Shown piece after piece: positions 8,528-16,702 of a stretch of DNA of 64,000 nt. This DNA comes from Pseudarthrobacter defluvii (GTDB lineage Bacteria > Actinomycetota > Actinomycetes > Actinomycetales > Micrococcaceae), in contig NZ_JAUSYG010000001.1 of NCBI RefSeq assembly GCF_030816725.1, forward strand, positions 2,356,001 to 2,420,000. Direction: 5' to 3'. Each line of letters begins with the position of its first letter. Position 1 is the stretch's first letter. The translations under genes were made by a program, and so were the position numbers. The notes under the pieces are model-generated. The model had not been told where the DNA came from. It made no database searches and saw only the letters and a list, made by a program, of their open reading frames with translations.

Positions 8528-8734
8528 ATGCCAAAACTCATCGCCGATCTGTTTGTTCAAAACCCTGTTGAAAGAGACGATCAGCTTTCTGCTGCAGTCG
8601 CAAATGCTATCCATGCGGCAAAAGCCGATAAAAGCCGCGGCGTCCTCATAACGCGACACCATTACAGCCGTTTCAGCGTCACCCTATGCCCGACAGTTCC
8701 CTACGGGCAGACCCGCGAGCTCGACCTACTGTAG
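8528..8734 (+). CDS. Small hypothetical protein
   Basis: This 68-residue frame from ATG 8528 is preceded by GAAAGG at a long spacing. The sequence has an amphipathic first half (VERDDQLSAAVANAIHAAKA) and a second half with GVLITRHHYSRFSV. It lies between the two copies of the WWRPD family. No family is recognised; composition is like that of real genes of this genome. Confidence 0.5.
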   Translation: MPKLIADLFVQNPVERDDQLSAAVANAIHAAKADKSRGVLITRHHYSRFSVTLCPTVPYGQTRELDLL

Positions 8735-8795
8735 AAGTCCGCGGCGCAGCTTGACCAGACGCTTGTGACGGGACAGGACCCAACCTCAGGGTTGA

Positions 8796-8999
8796 CTACG
8801 GGAATCCCACGGCAGCGTACATATTGGTGACCCTGCACCAATATGTGGCTGGTGGCGGCCGGACGGAGACCCTGAACCATTTCGCTACCTCGAGCAAGGG
8901 GAACCCCTGCCCCGGTTGGGCAGAAGACAAAGCCTTTGGACCCTTGTGTTTGATATTGCGCCCTCAGGCAGAGCCCATGTTGCCAAACTGAGGCCCTGA
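8796..8999 (+). pseudogene. Second copy of the WWRPD small-protein family, no start codon
   Basis: After a TGA at 8793 the frame reads GDPAPICGWWRPDGDPEP, RYLEQGEPLP and LWTLVFDIAPSGRAH, matching the 8159-8422 product over about 55 residues. No ATG, GTG or TTG start is available in frame between the stop and the conserved part. It is therefore probably a 5'-truncated relic of a tandem duplication, unless a non-standard start is used. Confidence 0.5.
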
Positions 9000-9021
9000 C
9001 TTGGCCCGTGTGACGCGTCGA

Positions 9022-9366
9022 TTAGGCGGCGAGTGGGAGGTCGAACAGTTGCTCAGCAAGCCTGATCAGGCGGCGGGGTGCGTCGGCCTCTTCAGCGTCA
9101 CTTCCGTGGCCTAGGAACAGGGCGGTGCCGTGGAGGGTTTCTTCGACCTCGATACCGGCTTCGCGGATGAGGGCCTCGGCACGCAGGTTCGGGGTGGCCA
9201 CCTGGTTCGCTTCGCTGTCCAGGTAGACGTGCCAGTCACGGCCGACGATGACGCCGACCTCCCCGGTAGCCACCCGCTGAAGTGCTGACACGTCCAGTTC
9301 CACGGCTTTGACGTGCACCGGTTGGGCGAGGCGGGCCGGGACCACGAGGGCGCTGCAGGTATGCAT
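9022..9366 (-). CDS. DUF3846-like small protein
   Basis: This is a 114-residue protein starting at ATG 9366 with AGGA upstream. The pattern GVIVGRDWHVYLDSEANQVA, NLRAEALIREAG and TALFLGHGSDAEEADAPRRL resembles DUF3846 proteins found on actinobacterial plasmids and phages: a short strand, a conserved Asn followed by Ala, and a late glycine-rich turn. The assignment is from memory of the pattern. No function is known for the family. A hairpin at 9401-9446 separates it from the Lys-rich peptide gene. Confidence 0.65.
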   Translation of the reverse strand: MHTCSALVVPARLAQPVHVKAVELDVSALQRVATGEVGVIVGRDWHVYLDSEANQVATPNLRAEALIREAGIEVEETLHGTALFLGHGSDAEEADAPRRLIRLAEQLFDLPLAA

Positions 9367-9400
9367 GGTCAAGTCCTTGAAAATCTGGTTCGAGGTGTGG

Positions 9401-9446
9401 AGCGGGCGGCCGGGCGGGCTAGGAGTCTTGGAGCTGGCCGCCCGCT
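9401..9446 (-). terminator. Long hairpin, probable terminator of the Lys-rich peptide gene
   Basis: AGCGGGCGGCC (9401-9411) and GGCCGCCCGCT (9436-9446) are perfectly complementary over 11 bp, with a 24-base loop. The hairpin lies seven bases beyond the stop of the leftward gene at 9453. Confidence 0.45.
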
Positions 9447-9452
9447 GGCGTG

Positions 9453-9587
9453 TCAGCGCTGGTTTTTACGCGGTTTTACAAAATTTAGTTCGCTATGTTC
9501 ATTTTTAGCCCTTTTTTCGGCCCGCTTTTCCAGAATGGATTTGCCGGGTTTTTTAGCAGCGCCGCTTTTAGGGGATTTTCCGGACAT
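9453..9587 (-). CDS. Lys/Arg-rich small protein
   Basis: This 44-residue gene starts at ATG 9587, preceded by AAAGGTG. The protein begins MSGKSPKSGAAKKPGKSI and continues with an EKRAEKRAKNEH helix. Such very basic peptides with a KSxxEKRAxKRAK core are common in Actinobacteria, where they are usually annotated as hypothetical. The upstream DNA (9600-9650) is unusually AT-rich for this window, suggesting a strong promoter region. Nucleic-acid binding is plausible from charge only. Confidence 0.7.
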   Translation of the reverse strand: MSGKSPKSGAAKKPGKSILEKRAEKRAKNEHSELNFVKPRKNQR

Positions 9588-10238
9588 CGGAATACACCTT
9601 TCTTTGATTGCGTTACTACCCATACCATACCCATTTTTATTTTTTTTGCCAGCCCGGGAAGACTTTCGTGAGACGGGCATCGCCGGCAGCAGTGGCGGGA
9701 GGAGCTTGATGCCGCATCAAATTTTCGGAGTTTTATGCCACGTACTTGGTTGTCGTTTTCTTGCGACTATGGCCTTTGCTGCAAATTTGATTCAATAACT
9801 AGAGTTTGCATTTCGACGTACTGCTTTTTTAGCTTCACGTTTCCGAAGTCCCGCAAGCTTCCTAGCCGAGGAAAAGTTCTCGGCTCAGCGGCCCCGTGAG
9901 CCACGGTCTAGCGCGTCCCGTGGTGCATCGGGTTGGCTCTTGAAGATGCCTGACCAGCAGTGGCGTTCCAAGCACGGTGATACCCCTATGCCCAGCCCAA
10001 GAACCGCAACCGATGCACACCTGGCATCACAGCTCACTAAGCGGAAGGGAGGGACATGAGCTTGCCCTCCGTCCGTAGTCATCCCCGCGATGCGGCAGCC
10101 GATTCGCACTGTTAATTTCTCCAGCTGACCGGTCGCGGACGCGTCAGCAGTTCAGCTTCGTAAGCAGTAACAGGGCGGCGGGGAGGGTAGTGATCCAGGA
10201 TGACGGATGTTTCAAGAAATTTATTCGGGTGGTGCACG
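9588..10238. other. Intergenic stretch with no secure gene
   Basis: The stretch is locally AT-rich (9600-9650, 9715-9850). A small hairpin, AGCCGAG/CTCGGCT, lies at about 9864-9885. A leftward frame 9885-10109 (74 residues) and its in-frame continuation after TGA (9795-9884, ending KREAKKAVRRNANSSY) look weakly protein-like, but no family or ribosome site supports them. Confidence 0.4.
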
Positions 10239-10619
10239 CTATGCAGGTGACTCTACGGAGTCTTCAAGCAGCCACGCCTTTGCTTTTTCCTCAGATGTGA
10301 AATACCTGATCGGGAATCCGGTCGGCGATACGGGCAGGCGGAACATGGCGATCACGCGATCACCGGGAGAGGAACCCAACAGCGCCATACGCGAGATGGT
10401 GGAGGGGTCGGGAAAGACTCTTCGAGCGGCCGCGGAGTGGGTCACGCCCTGAATTTCGACCAGCATCGGCAGCGTGGCGCCCTGGCCCAGGGTCGAGACG
10501 GCTGCGAGGCCGGCCTTGGCTACGTCAATGCCTACGTAGGCCCCGTGCTTCCAGCGCAAGTAAAGGACCCCACCGGACAACTCCATCGTGCCTTTGCCCT
10601 TGATGTCCACCTTGCTCAT
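10239..10619 (-). CDS. DUF7793-like (STAS/SpoIIAA-fold) protein
   Basis: This is a 126-residue protein. The segments GGVLYLRWKHGAYVGIDVAK, LPMLVEIQGVTHSAAAR, SRMALLGSSPGDRVIAMF and RYFTSEEKAKAWL match a family abundant in Arthrobacter with an alternating strand-helix STAS-like fold (recalled as DUF7793). I start at ATG 10619, which follows AGGGGA; an ATG five codons earlier has no ribosome site. Function is unknown. It overlaps no gene, but the neighbouring fragment at 10631 ends close to its start, so the three leftward genes 11176-10239 may be co-transcribed. Confidence 0.65.
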   Translation of the reverse strand: MSKVDIKGKGTMELSGGVLYLRWKHGAYVGIDVAKAGLAAVSTLGQGATLPMLVEIQGVTHSAAARRVFPDPSTISRMALLGSSPGDRVIAMFRLPVSPTGFPIRYFTSEEKAKAWLLEDSVESPA

Positions 10620-10630
10620 GCCGTCCCCTG

Positions 10631-10891
10631 TCATGAAAGCCCGACTAGTTTTGACCGTATCCGAAACGGCATCACCCTGGGTAAAGCCCGGCTGATCTGC
10701 CGGAAGGCGGGGATCTCCAGGAAAGCAGGGTCAAAAGGTTCATCGGGTTCAGTTATTTCGGCTACCCAGGCGGAATATTCAGCGTGGTCAGGATGCGTCG
10801 GGTCAGCCAGGGCATCCACGATGTCCTCGTATCCGGGAAATCCCCCGGAGTCTTCCAGCGGTTCGCGCCAATCAGCCGGGCCGGTGGACAT
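10631..10891 (-). pseudogene. C-terminal fragment of a plasmid pRiA4b ORF-3-like protein
   Basis: The 86-residue frame begins with an ATG directly after the stop of the next upstream gene (TAAATG). EDSGGFPGYEDIVDALADP, THPDHAEY, W and FDPAFLEI match the C-terminal end of pRiA4b ORF-3 family proteins (E-D-x-GG-x-x-GY...P-x-H-x-x-H...FDP-x-x-F). Those proteins are about twice as long, so the N-terminal half is missing. It may still be translated through coupling. Confidence 0.6.
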
Positions 10892-11176
10892 TTATCGGTT
10901 TCTGAGGTGGACCTGGAGCGTGGGGACATAGTCGCTGTAAGCGGCTGCAATGTCTTCCAGATCGATCATTGGAGGGAAATCAATCACCGACTGGTGCCCG
11001 GCGAGGAACCGTGATGTTTCTTCAATAACCCTCCGCCCATCGAAGCCTCCCAAGCCGATCCCCTCCAGAAAGGAAGGATCTACGCGGAAGAGCGACTCTA
11101 CCGCTTGTCCCTCTGCTTCCGCACGCACCAGGTACTCGTCCTGATTCACCAATTCGACTTCGAATGACTGCTCCAT
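10892..11176 (-). CDS. Conserved hypothetical protein
   Basis: This is a 94-residue acidic protein with ATG 11176 and GTAGGTG upstream. Features are an N-terminal strand-rich half (FEVELVNQDEYLVRAEAEGQ) and a helical second half (GFDGRRVIEETSRFLAGHQ, then LEDIAAAYSDY). I have seen this small-protein pattern in Micrococcales, but know no function. Its stop abuts the start of the truncated pRiA4b-like frame. Confidence 0.65.
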   Translation of the reverse strand: MEQSFEVELVNQDEYLVRAEAEGQAVESLFRVDPSFLEGIGLGGFDGRRVIEETSRFLAGHQSVIDFPPMIDLEDIAAAYSDYVPTLQVHLRNR

Positions 11177-11322
11177 AAATGCACCTACAACTTCCTGGGA
11201 TCACCCCGGTTACTTCCGGTTTGTGCTTGGAATATCAGCAAGCTGTTCCTCGAATTGGTTTGATTACCGGTCCGCGATGACGAGGAAGCTCGCCTGGAGG
11301 CACGCGTTAAAGGGGGTAAATA

Positions 11323-11526
11323 TCAAGGTCGAAGTTCATTCAAGGTCATTCTCAGAACCTCGACCTCCAGCCCGTTGAGGAGGGGGATGTCGTGGATGCA
11401 TGCATCCAGTTCCAAAACGCCGGCGTTCTCTCCCCGAGCCCGGTATTGAAGCCAGAGGTCCTCAAGAGAAAGGGCGCCTGATTCGATTAAGCACCTGGCT
11501 TCAAGGCGAGGATCAGACATACTCAT
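11323..11526 (-). CDS. Small acidic hypothetical protein
   Basis: This 67-residue frame starts at ATG 11526 (a second ATG is two codons on), preceded by AAGGTTG. The sequence is mostly helical and acidic, with ECRL-like EARCLIESGALSLEDLWLQY and LLNGLEVEVLRMTLNEL. No family is recognised. The arrangement as one of several short leftward genes with their own ribosome sites supports it as real. Confidence 0.55.
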   Translation of the reverse strand: MSMSDPRLEARCLIESGALSLEDLWLQYRARGENAGVLELDACIHDIPLLNGLEVEVLRMTLNELRP

Positions 11527-11613
11527 CTCAACCTTCAGATCGGGCCGCCACTCTCACCGCCCAACCCCACAAACTTTGGACATCGGGGCATTGGAGCGTA
11601 CCGAGGTCCAGGA

Positions 11614-11841
11614 TCATTCCTTCAGGTGGGTTTTCTGCTCCGCCCAGACATGTCCCTCGTTGTCATGTTCTATCTCGATATCGGCAAGCTGCTCCTGGGA
11701 TGCTGCTTCCTCGTCGTCGTTTTTGTGAATGATGGGAGTATCGACAGGGCTTCTGTCTGCTGGCCCAAACATGTTCATGATCAGCCGTCCAACCGCGCGG
11801 CTGAATGTGGTTGGGAAGCTGATGTTCTCTAAATGAAGCAT
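11614..11841 (-). CDS. Small hypothetical protein
   Basis: This 75-residue frame starts at ATG 11841 with GAGGG upstream. It has a hydrophobic N-terminal helix (FSRAVGRLIMNMFG) and a very acidic C-terminal half (NDDEEAASQEQLADIEIEHD). No family is recognised. Confidence 0.5.
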   Translation of the reverse strand: MLHLENISFPTTFSRAVGRLIMNMFGPADRSPVDTPIIHKNDDEEAASQEQLADIEIEHDNEGHVWAEQKTHLKE

Positions 11842-11884
11842 TTCTTGCCCTCACTCGTTTTCCGACATGTTGGTGGATTGCTTA

Positions 11885-11913
11885 GCCGCTGCAAAATGTC
11901 TTTTTGCAGCGGC
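11885..11913 (-). terminator. Hairpin terminator downstream of the DoxX gene
   Basis: GCCGCTGCAAAA (11885-11896), a five-base loop and TTTTGCAGCGGC (11902-11913) form a perfect 12-bp stem with A/T at its tip. It lies between the DoxX stop and the next leftward gene. Confidence 0.65.
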
Positions 11914-11947
11914 CATGAGTTCAAGGGCTGTCTTCGCCGCTTGAATT

Positions 11948-12412
11948 TCAGTCCTGGGTGATACCGCGCCCGGATCTCCCCGAATCGAACGTCCGTGCCA
12001 GCTGTGCCAGCGCCAGCGCGGCGACGAGCAGCCCGAAATCGCGCAGGGCGACGTCGTAGAAACCCGGGTACGTCAGCAAATTGATAATGATGCCGGCAAG
12101 CCAGAACGCGACCACGTAGGCTGCGTAGCGCGGTTTAACTGCGATCATGATGCCCGCGGCGATTTCCACTGCACCGACGATGAACATTGCGATGTGGGGG
12201 GTGAAGGGCAGTAGCCCGGCAACCCAGGGGGCGAGATATCCTTCCCACTTGGTCAGGACATTGGCGAATTTGTCCAGGCCAAAAACCACGGGAAGGAGAA
12301 CGAAACCGACCCGCAGGATCATGAATGCTGCATAGGCAGGTTCTGTTCGAATCCGTTGCAAGGTTCGACTAATGCCGCTTTCAGCGGGCATGGGAATTGA
12401 GGTGGCAGCCAC
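11948..12412 (-). CDS. DoxX-family membrane protein
   Basis: This 154-residue protein has four membrane helices: AAFMILRVGFVLLPVVFGLD, HIAMFIVGAVEIAAGIMIAV, YVVAFWLAGIIINLL and FGLLVAALALAQLA. The layout and length fit DoxX/DoxD-like proteins. The start is GTG 12412 with AAGGAGAG at ideal spacing. Family members are linked to redox or small-thiol handling in the membrane, but the role here is not known. Confidence 0.8.
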   Translation of the reverse strand: MAATSIPMPAESGISRTLQRIRTEPAYAAFMILRVGFVLLPVVFGLDKFANVLTKWEGYLAPWVAGLLPFTPHIAMFIVGAVEIAAGIMIAVKPRYAAYVVAFWLAGIIINLLTYPGFYDVALRDFGLLVAALALAQLARTFDSGRSGRGITQD

Positions 12413-12545
12413 GGTACTCTCCTTCTAGGCATTGGTGCTGTGGGGGCCGGGGAGCGCGTTTTTCCTCGCTTCTCGGCAGGATCCGGAGGTTCCCGGAACG
12501 GGGACGGGTCCGGTTACGAATAGCTGTTGATTCTGCGCCGATGGT

Positions 12546-12800
12546 TCATCCGAACCAGCGGGATGGGCCCTGTTGTGTCTGCTGTAAACCGGACGGTGGG
12601 GCCGGGGTCGATGGCGGCCGCGTCGTGCGGTCATTGATAAAAGCCATTGCTGCGGATTCCTGCGCGTCGCGGATGCCCGCGACCGCTGAATTCTTGTCCT
12701 TGTATCTTTCGGAGACGGCCAGTACTTTCCCGGTGCGGGAGAGCAACCTGAACTCAAAGTCCCCGCCGGTTGTTACCACCAGTTCGAATGATGCTGTCAT
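12546..12800 (-). CDS. YegP/DUF1508-family protein
   Basis: This is an 84-residue protein. FELVVTTGGDFEFRLLSRTG, GKVLAVSERYKDKNSAVAGI and the following AQESAAMAFINDRT match one DUF1508 repeat (F-x-F-x-L...G...L..S..Y..K..A..GI). The C-terminal tail is Pro/Gln-rich. YegP-like proteins are small stress-associated proteins of unknown mechanism. Confidence 0.75.
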   Translation of the reverse strand: MTASFELVVTTGGDFEFRLLSRTGKVLAVSERYKDKNSAVAGIRDAQESAAMAFINDRTTRPPSTPAPPSGLQQTQQGPSRWFG

Positions 12801-12929
12801 GGTCGATGTGATCCTTGGCTCGGGCGCTTCGTCTGTTTCGGGCTAACCTGTCGGGCTATCGCCTGCAGAAGCGCAAGGAGTCGGTTGGGTTAAGGCCATG
12901 TTTCCGGCCAGTGATTTGTCCTCTTTGGA

Positions 12930-13094
12930 CTAGGGGTGCTGTGGATCTTCGGACGCATCGGTCGCCCCCGGAGAGTCGGGACCTTCGGCCGGTTCCTGGG
13001 AATGGGACCGGATTTCCGGAAACTCCCGGGTGTTGTCACCTTCAGCCGGAGCCTCACTGTGGACCCGGATATCGTCTGTGGCTGAAATGCTCAT
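12930..13094 (-). CDS. Short acidic, Pro-rich protein
   Basis: This 54-residue gene starts at ATG 13094 with AGAGGTG at five-base spacing and ends with TAG at 12930. The product starts MSISATDDIRVHSEAPAEG and is full of Asp, Glu, Pro and Ser, so it is probably disordered. It sits between DUF1508 and DUF3040 genes in the same direction. No family is known; support comes from the good ribosome site and the absence of any competing frame. Confidence 0.5.
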   Translation of the reverse strand: MSISATDDIRVHSEAPAEGDNTREFPEIRSHSQEPAEGPDSPGATDASEDPQHP

Positions 13095-13165
13095 TACTCA
13101 CACCTCTTTTGCTTGCCTGCACCGTCTGCGAGACGAAAGTCAGGCAGCGGAAATACAGCGTGATT

Positions 13166-13483
13166 TCATTGTTTCCCAGGTCCCGAATCTGGACGGCGCT
13201 TTATGGGGGGCGCGGTCAGGGCGGGCGCGTTCGCCACGAAAAGGTAGGTTCCTGCTCCCATTAAGAGGAAGCCGATAACGCCCACGGCGATCACCTGCGA
13301 GGCGACGCCTGCAATAAGCAGGACGACGCCGATAAGGCACGAGAGGGCAGCAAAATACGTGGTTGCCCTGAACCCGTCCGCCATAGAACCAGAGGACAGT
13401 TCCTGTGCCAGGCGCGGGTCCTTCGTAACCAGGTCCAGCTCCAGTTCATCAAGCAGTTTCTGCTCTCTATCTGACAACGGCAT
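13166..13483 (-). CDS. DUF3040 membrane protein
   Basis: This is a 105-residue protein. It opens with MPLSDREQKLLDELELDL, the diagnostic start of actinobacterial DUF3040 proteins (LSxxExrlLxelE..L..DP.LA). Two membrane helices follow (ATTYFAALSCLIGVVLLIAG and VIAVGVIGFLLMGAGTYLF). The ribosome site AAAGGAGG is strong. Function is unknown; the family is widespread in Actinobacteria. Confidence 0.85.
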   Translation of the reverse strand: MPLSDREQKLLDELELDLVTKDPRLAQELSSGSMADGFRATTYFAALSCLIGVVLLIAGVASQVIAVGVIGFLLMGAGTYLFVANAPALTAPPIKRRPDSGPGKQ

Positions 13484-13573
13484 CTGGAGCCTCCTTTGAT
13501 ACCGCCGCTAGCCCTTTCAATAGGCCGTGCAGCGTAGCCGCTTAGCAGTTCCTAGCTCTCGCGGCTTCTAAAT

Positions 13574-13592
13574 CTAACATTTTAGATGTTAG
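13574..13592. promoter_or_regulatory. Palindromic operator-like site
   Basis: CTAACAT-TTTAG-ATGTTAG is a perfect 7-bp inverted repeat, and a second nested palindrome (ATCTAA-CATT-TTAGAT) overlaps it. It sits upstream of a GGAG ribosome site and ATG 13618, whose frame is only 17 codons long. It may control a gene that has been lost, or the leftward DUF3040 gene. Confidence 0.4.
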
Positions 13593-13674
13593 TATTCTGA
13601 CCATAGGAGCGCCGCTCATGGAAGTCAAGGAATCCGGTCTGAACAGGGGGTTTCGTGGGCGGACGCCGTGAGCG

Positions 13675-14058
13675 TTAGGTGTTCGATGGGTGCGTTCCTT
13701 CTGTGATCAGCGTGCACAGCACTGCAGCCTCACTGATGCTGGGTTCCTTTGTTGCGGTCAGCAGGGTCAGGGGTCCGCGGCCGGCCAGGGTGCGGAGCTG
13801 GTCAAGGGCTGCCAGGGCTTCGGGTGCGTCCAGTTCGGCTCGGTAGCGTCGGCTGAACTCCTCGAAGAGTTCGGGGTCATGGGCGTACCACTTCCGCAGC
13901 TGCGGGGATGGGGCTATGGCTTTGTACCAATGGTCGATGCGGGCTTTTTCTTTGGTCAGGCCGCGTGGCCAGAGCCGGTCCACGAGGATGCGGGTGCCAT
14001 CTTCGGGAAGTGGAGACTCGTAGATACGTCGTACTTTCACAGCATTCGGACTGGCCAT
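13675..14058 (-). CDS. DUF488-family protein
   Basis: This is a 127-residue protein with the YeaO-type DUF488 pattern: RIYESPLPEDGTRILVDRLW, PRGLTKEKARIDHW, the LRKWYAHDPELFEEFSRRY segment and LTLLTATKEPSISEA. The ribosome site GGAGAC precedes ATG 14058. Family function is not settled. The next leftward promoter region carries the orphan palindrome at 13574. Confidence 0.88.
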   Translation of the reverse strand: MASPNAVKVRRIYESPLPEDGTRILVDRLWPRGLTKEKARIDHWYKAIAPSPQLRKWYAHDPELFEEFSRRYRAELDAPEALAALDQLRTLAGRGPLTLLTATKEPSISEAAVLCTLITEGTHPSNT

Positions 14059-14150
14059 CAGGTCGTCTCCTTCGTCGTGGCGCTTGTTGTGCCGTTTTTC
14101 TTCAGTGCCTATTCCGTGGAGGGCGGATGGGCGGGGCAGTGCCTGCAGTC

Positions 14151-16034
14151 TTAGTCAAGGGTTCCTGGGGCCGCTTCGTTCCGTGCGACGGCATCGCGCA
14201 GGGCGAGGGCGGCCTGTACGAGCGCCGCGTGCGTCAAAGCCTGCGGGAAGTTGCCGAGAAGGGCTCCGGTGGCCGGGTCAATTTCTTCGCTGTAGAGTCC
14301 GAGCTGGTTGGCATTCTCCAGGAGTGCTTGGAAAAGTGCGGTTGCTTCACTGAGCTGCCCAGTGTGGGCGAGGGCCTGGACAAGCCAGAATGAGCAGGGC
14401 AGGAAGGCCCCCTCAGTGCCGGGTAGTCCGTCCTGGCCGGGCGGGTAACGGTAGAGGAACGGGAAGCCAGCGGAAAGTTCCTCCCTGATGGCATCGACTG
14501 TTCCTTTGACCCGGGACGAGCCGTTTTCTTCGAGGCCGATGACGGGCAGGACAAGCAGAGCGGCGTCCAGGTCCAGGGATCCGTAGGTGCGGGTGTAGGT
14601 GTGTCTGGCCGGGTCAAAGCCCTTGGACCTAATTTCGGCCGCGAGATCGTGTTTGGCCTTTTGCCATTGTTCTCGCTGCCGTTTGCCCAGGCGGTGCGTC
14701 TGTCCGATACGGAGTGCCCTGTCGAGGGCGAGCCAGCCCATCATCTTGGAATGCACATGGTGGGCCGCGTCATCGCGGATTTCCCAGATTCCGGCGTCGG
14801 GGTCCTGCCATCGCCGTGCGACCAGGTCGGCGAAACCTCGCATCGCCCGCCATGTCTCTGAGTAAAGACGGTGGCCGCTCCGCACGAGGACCCAGGCGGC
14901 ATCCAGGACCCATCCATAGCCGTCGAGCTGGTGTTGGCTTGCGGCTCCGTTGCCCATGCGGACCGGTGTGCTCCCTGCAAATCCGGGCCAGTTGTGGAGG
15001 GTGCGTTCGGCGGGCACGTGTCCCCCGGCAAGGGTCAGCAGCGCCGGCAGGCGCGGCCGTTCAAGCCGGCTGGCGTGCAGCAGCCAGCCGAGGAACTTTC
15101 TTGCTTCACCGGTTTTACCAACGCCGAGGAAGGAAGCGACCCCGATGCTGGCATCCCGGGGCCAGGCGTATCTGTAATCCCAGTTGCGTATGCCGCCGGG
15201 GTCCTCGGGCAGGGACGTGGTGGGGGCTGCTACCGGGGCGCCGGATGGAGAGTACGTCAGCAGCTGGAGGGTCAGAAGGCTTCGCAGGACCGGTTCACGG
15301 AAGGGGATGTCTTCATCGACTTCGTCCGCCCAGGCCCGCCACCGGGCTTCGTCGGTTTCGACGAGGTCCCAGGCTGTTGAAGGGTCGATGTGGATGAGGG
15401 GTTCCCCGTGGGCGATGGCCAGTACGAAGGTGACGGGGTGGCCAGGTTCTATGGTCACGTACGTGTGCTGTCCTGGTTCGAGCACCAGTTCCTGGCTGCA
15501 TCCCAAGGACAGGGCCAAGGGCCCCCAGTCGCAGACAAGGTTGCGGCCGCGGCGGATGCGGGGACGCTGGTGCTGTTCGCCCAGCCGGGGGTCGAAACAG
15601 ATAACTGCGGTCATTGGTGATCCCTCGGCGCTGAGTCGTCTGATCAGAAGCGTCGTGGGCAGCAATTGGCCGTTGAGATCGGCCACCATGGCCTCGGTGA
15701 GGATGAGTTGACCTTGCCCGTCTGACCAGACGGTTTCCAGGGTTGCGCTGTGGTGCCGGTACTGGCGTCTGACTTCGTGAGCCGGCGGAACGGGTCCGGC
15801 AAGGAACGCTCCGGCTTCGGCGCCGCCAAGGAGTGCTCCGAAGATCGGCTCGCCGTCGAAGGCCGGGGCGCAGAGCCAGTCCAGGGAACCGCCGGCCGAG
15901 ACAAGAGCTGCGGTGCGCGTGTCTCCCAGGAGGCCGTAATCGGGGATGGGCGAGGGCTGCCACGTCGGGTCTCCGTGCTGGACGTTTTTGGCCAGGTCCG
16001 TCTCCTCGGTCGCGTGCTCGGGCCGGCCCCTCAT
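14151..16034 (-). CDS. Glycoside hydrolase family 15 (glucoamylase/trehalase-like)
   Basis: This is a 627-residue cytoplasmic enzyme. An N-terminal beta-sandwich begins IPDYGLLGDTRTAALVSAGG with LDWLCAPAFDG, the GH15 bacterial start. The (alpha/alpha)6 catalytic domain includes GIRNWDYRYAWPRDAS and ends with SEEIDPATGALLGNFPQALT, which contains the general-base glutamate pair position of the family. Such enzymes release glucose from starch-like glucans or split trehalose. I start at ATG 16034, which overlaps the stop of the membrane-protein gene as ATGA; the longer frame to 16271 only reads through that gene. With the debranching-like enzyme at 22108 it suggests storage-glucan or trehalose turnover. 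Confidence 0.88.
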   Translation of the reverse strand: MRGRPEHATEETDLAKNVQHGDPTWQPSPIPDYGLLGDTRTAALVSAGGSLDWLCAPAFDGEPIFGALLGGAEAGAFLAGPVPPAHEVRRQYRHHSATLETVWSDGQGQLILTEAMVADLNGQLLPTTLLIRRLSAEGSPMTAVICFDPRLGEQHQRPRIRRGRNLVCDWGPLALSLGCSQELVLEPGQHTYVTIEPGHPVTFVLAIAHGEPLIHIDPSTAWDLVETDEARWRAWADEVDEDIPFREPVLRSLLTLQLLTYSPSGAPVAAPTTSLPEDPGGIRNWDYRYAWPRDASIGVASFLGVGKTGEARKFLGWLLHASRLERPRLPALLTLAGGHVPAERTLHNWPGFAGSTPVRMGNGAASQHQLDGYGWVLDAAWVLVRSGHRLYSETWRAMRGFADLVARRWQDPDAGIWEIRDDAAHHVHSKMMGWLALDRALRIGQTHRLGKRQREQWQKAKHDLAAEIRSKGFDPARHTYTRTYGSLDLDAALLVLPVIGLEENGSSRVKGTVDAIREELSAGFPFLYRYPPGQDGLPGTEGAFLPCSFWLVQALAHTGQLSEATALFQALLENANQLGLYSEEIDPATGALLGNFPQALTHAALVQAALALRDAVARNEAAPGTLD

Positions 16035-16540
16035 GCCGTCCTCAAGAGCAACCCGAGGAGGGCGCCGTAGACGACGTGGGCGAGGACCGCGACGGCCGGT
16101 GTCTGAATCCCGTAGTTCAGGCCAAGCAGGCCCGGTGGTTCCAGCACTGCCCTGTTCGAAGGTCCTGCTCTTGTCGATGCCATCCGGGGGTGGACCCCTG
16201 GCAACAGGGGGAGGATTACTGTCAGCGCTACCGCCACGTGGAGGAGTCCTAGCAGGGCACCGATCCACCAAGTCGCGGTGCCCAGACGCGCGAAGGTGGC
16301 CGCGTATCCGAATGCAAAAATCTGGCCTGCAGCGAGATGGATGAAAAATCCTGCGACCCGTGCCCGATCAGGGTCAGGCGTTACAAGAGTGCCCAGCACC
16401 AGCGGCAGGTCCAGACGCGTCCAACCGGCCATTTGGGCCGCGATCATCACTACTGTCAGGGCGCCGGTTGCCAAGAGCCCGAACATGGCCCACCCTCCCC
16501 AGTCCATCTCAGCCGTCCGGGCCTCTGCCGGTGAGGGCAT
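16031..16540 (-). CDS. Four-helix membrane protein coupled to the GH15 gene
   Basis: This protein of about 169 residues has four hydrophobic segments: WAMFGLLATGALTVVMIAA, FFIHLAAGQIFAFGYAATF, IGALLGLLHVAVALTVILPL and VLAHVVYGALLGLLL. Its stop overlaps the GH15 start (ATGA), so the two are co-translated. The start is uncertain: ATG 16540 follows a weak AAGAA, and ATG 16585 is also in frame. No function is recognised. Confidence 0.65.
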   Translation of the reverse strand: MPSPAEARTAEMDWGGWAMFGLLATGALTVVMIAAQMAGWTRLDLPLVLGTLVTPDPDRARVAGFFIHLAAGQIFAFGYAATFARLGTATWWIGALLGLLHVAVALTVILPLLPGVHPRMASTRAGPSNRAVLEPPGLLGLNYGIQTPAVAVLAHVVYGALLGLLLRTA

Positions 16541-16702
16541 AAGGAATTCTTCGCATTTTTGGTTGCCATCTCGCCGGATAGACATTTGTCACTGAATGGG
16601 GAGCGTGCGACGAAGCCAGCGTGCCGGCAGCTTGGTCGGCCGTGTTTGAAACCATGTTCTTGTCCTTTCCTCAGCAGGCGTGTCCCCTTCCGGCAGGGCC
16701 TT

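Noticed and set aside
9795..10109. Leftward frame with an internal TGA and a basic tail
   Set aside because: No family, no ribosome site; the tail alone is too little evidence for a gene or for stop readthrough.
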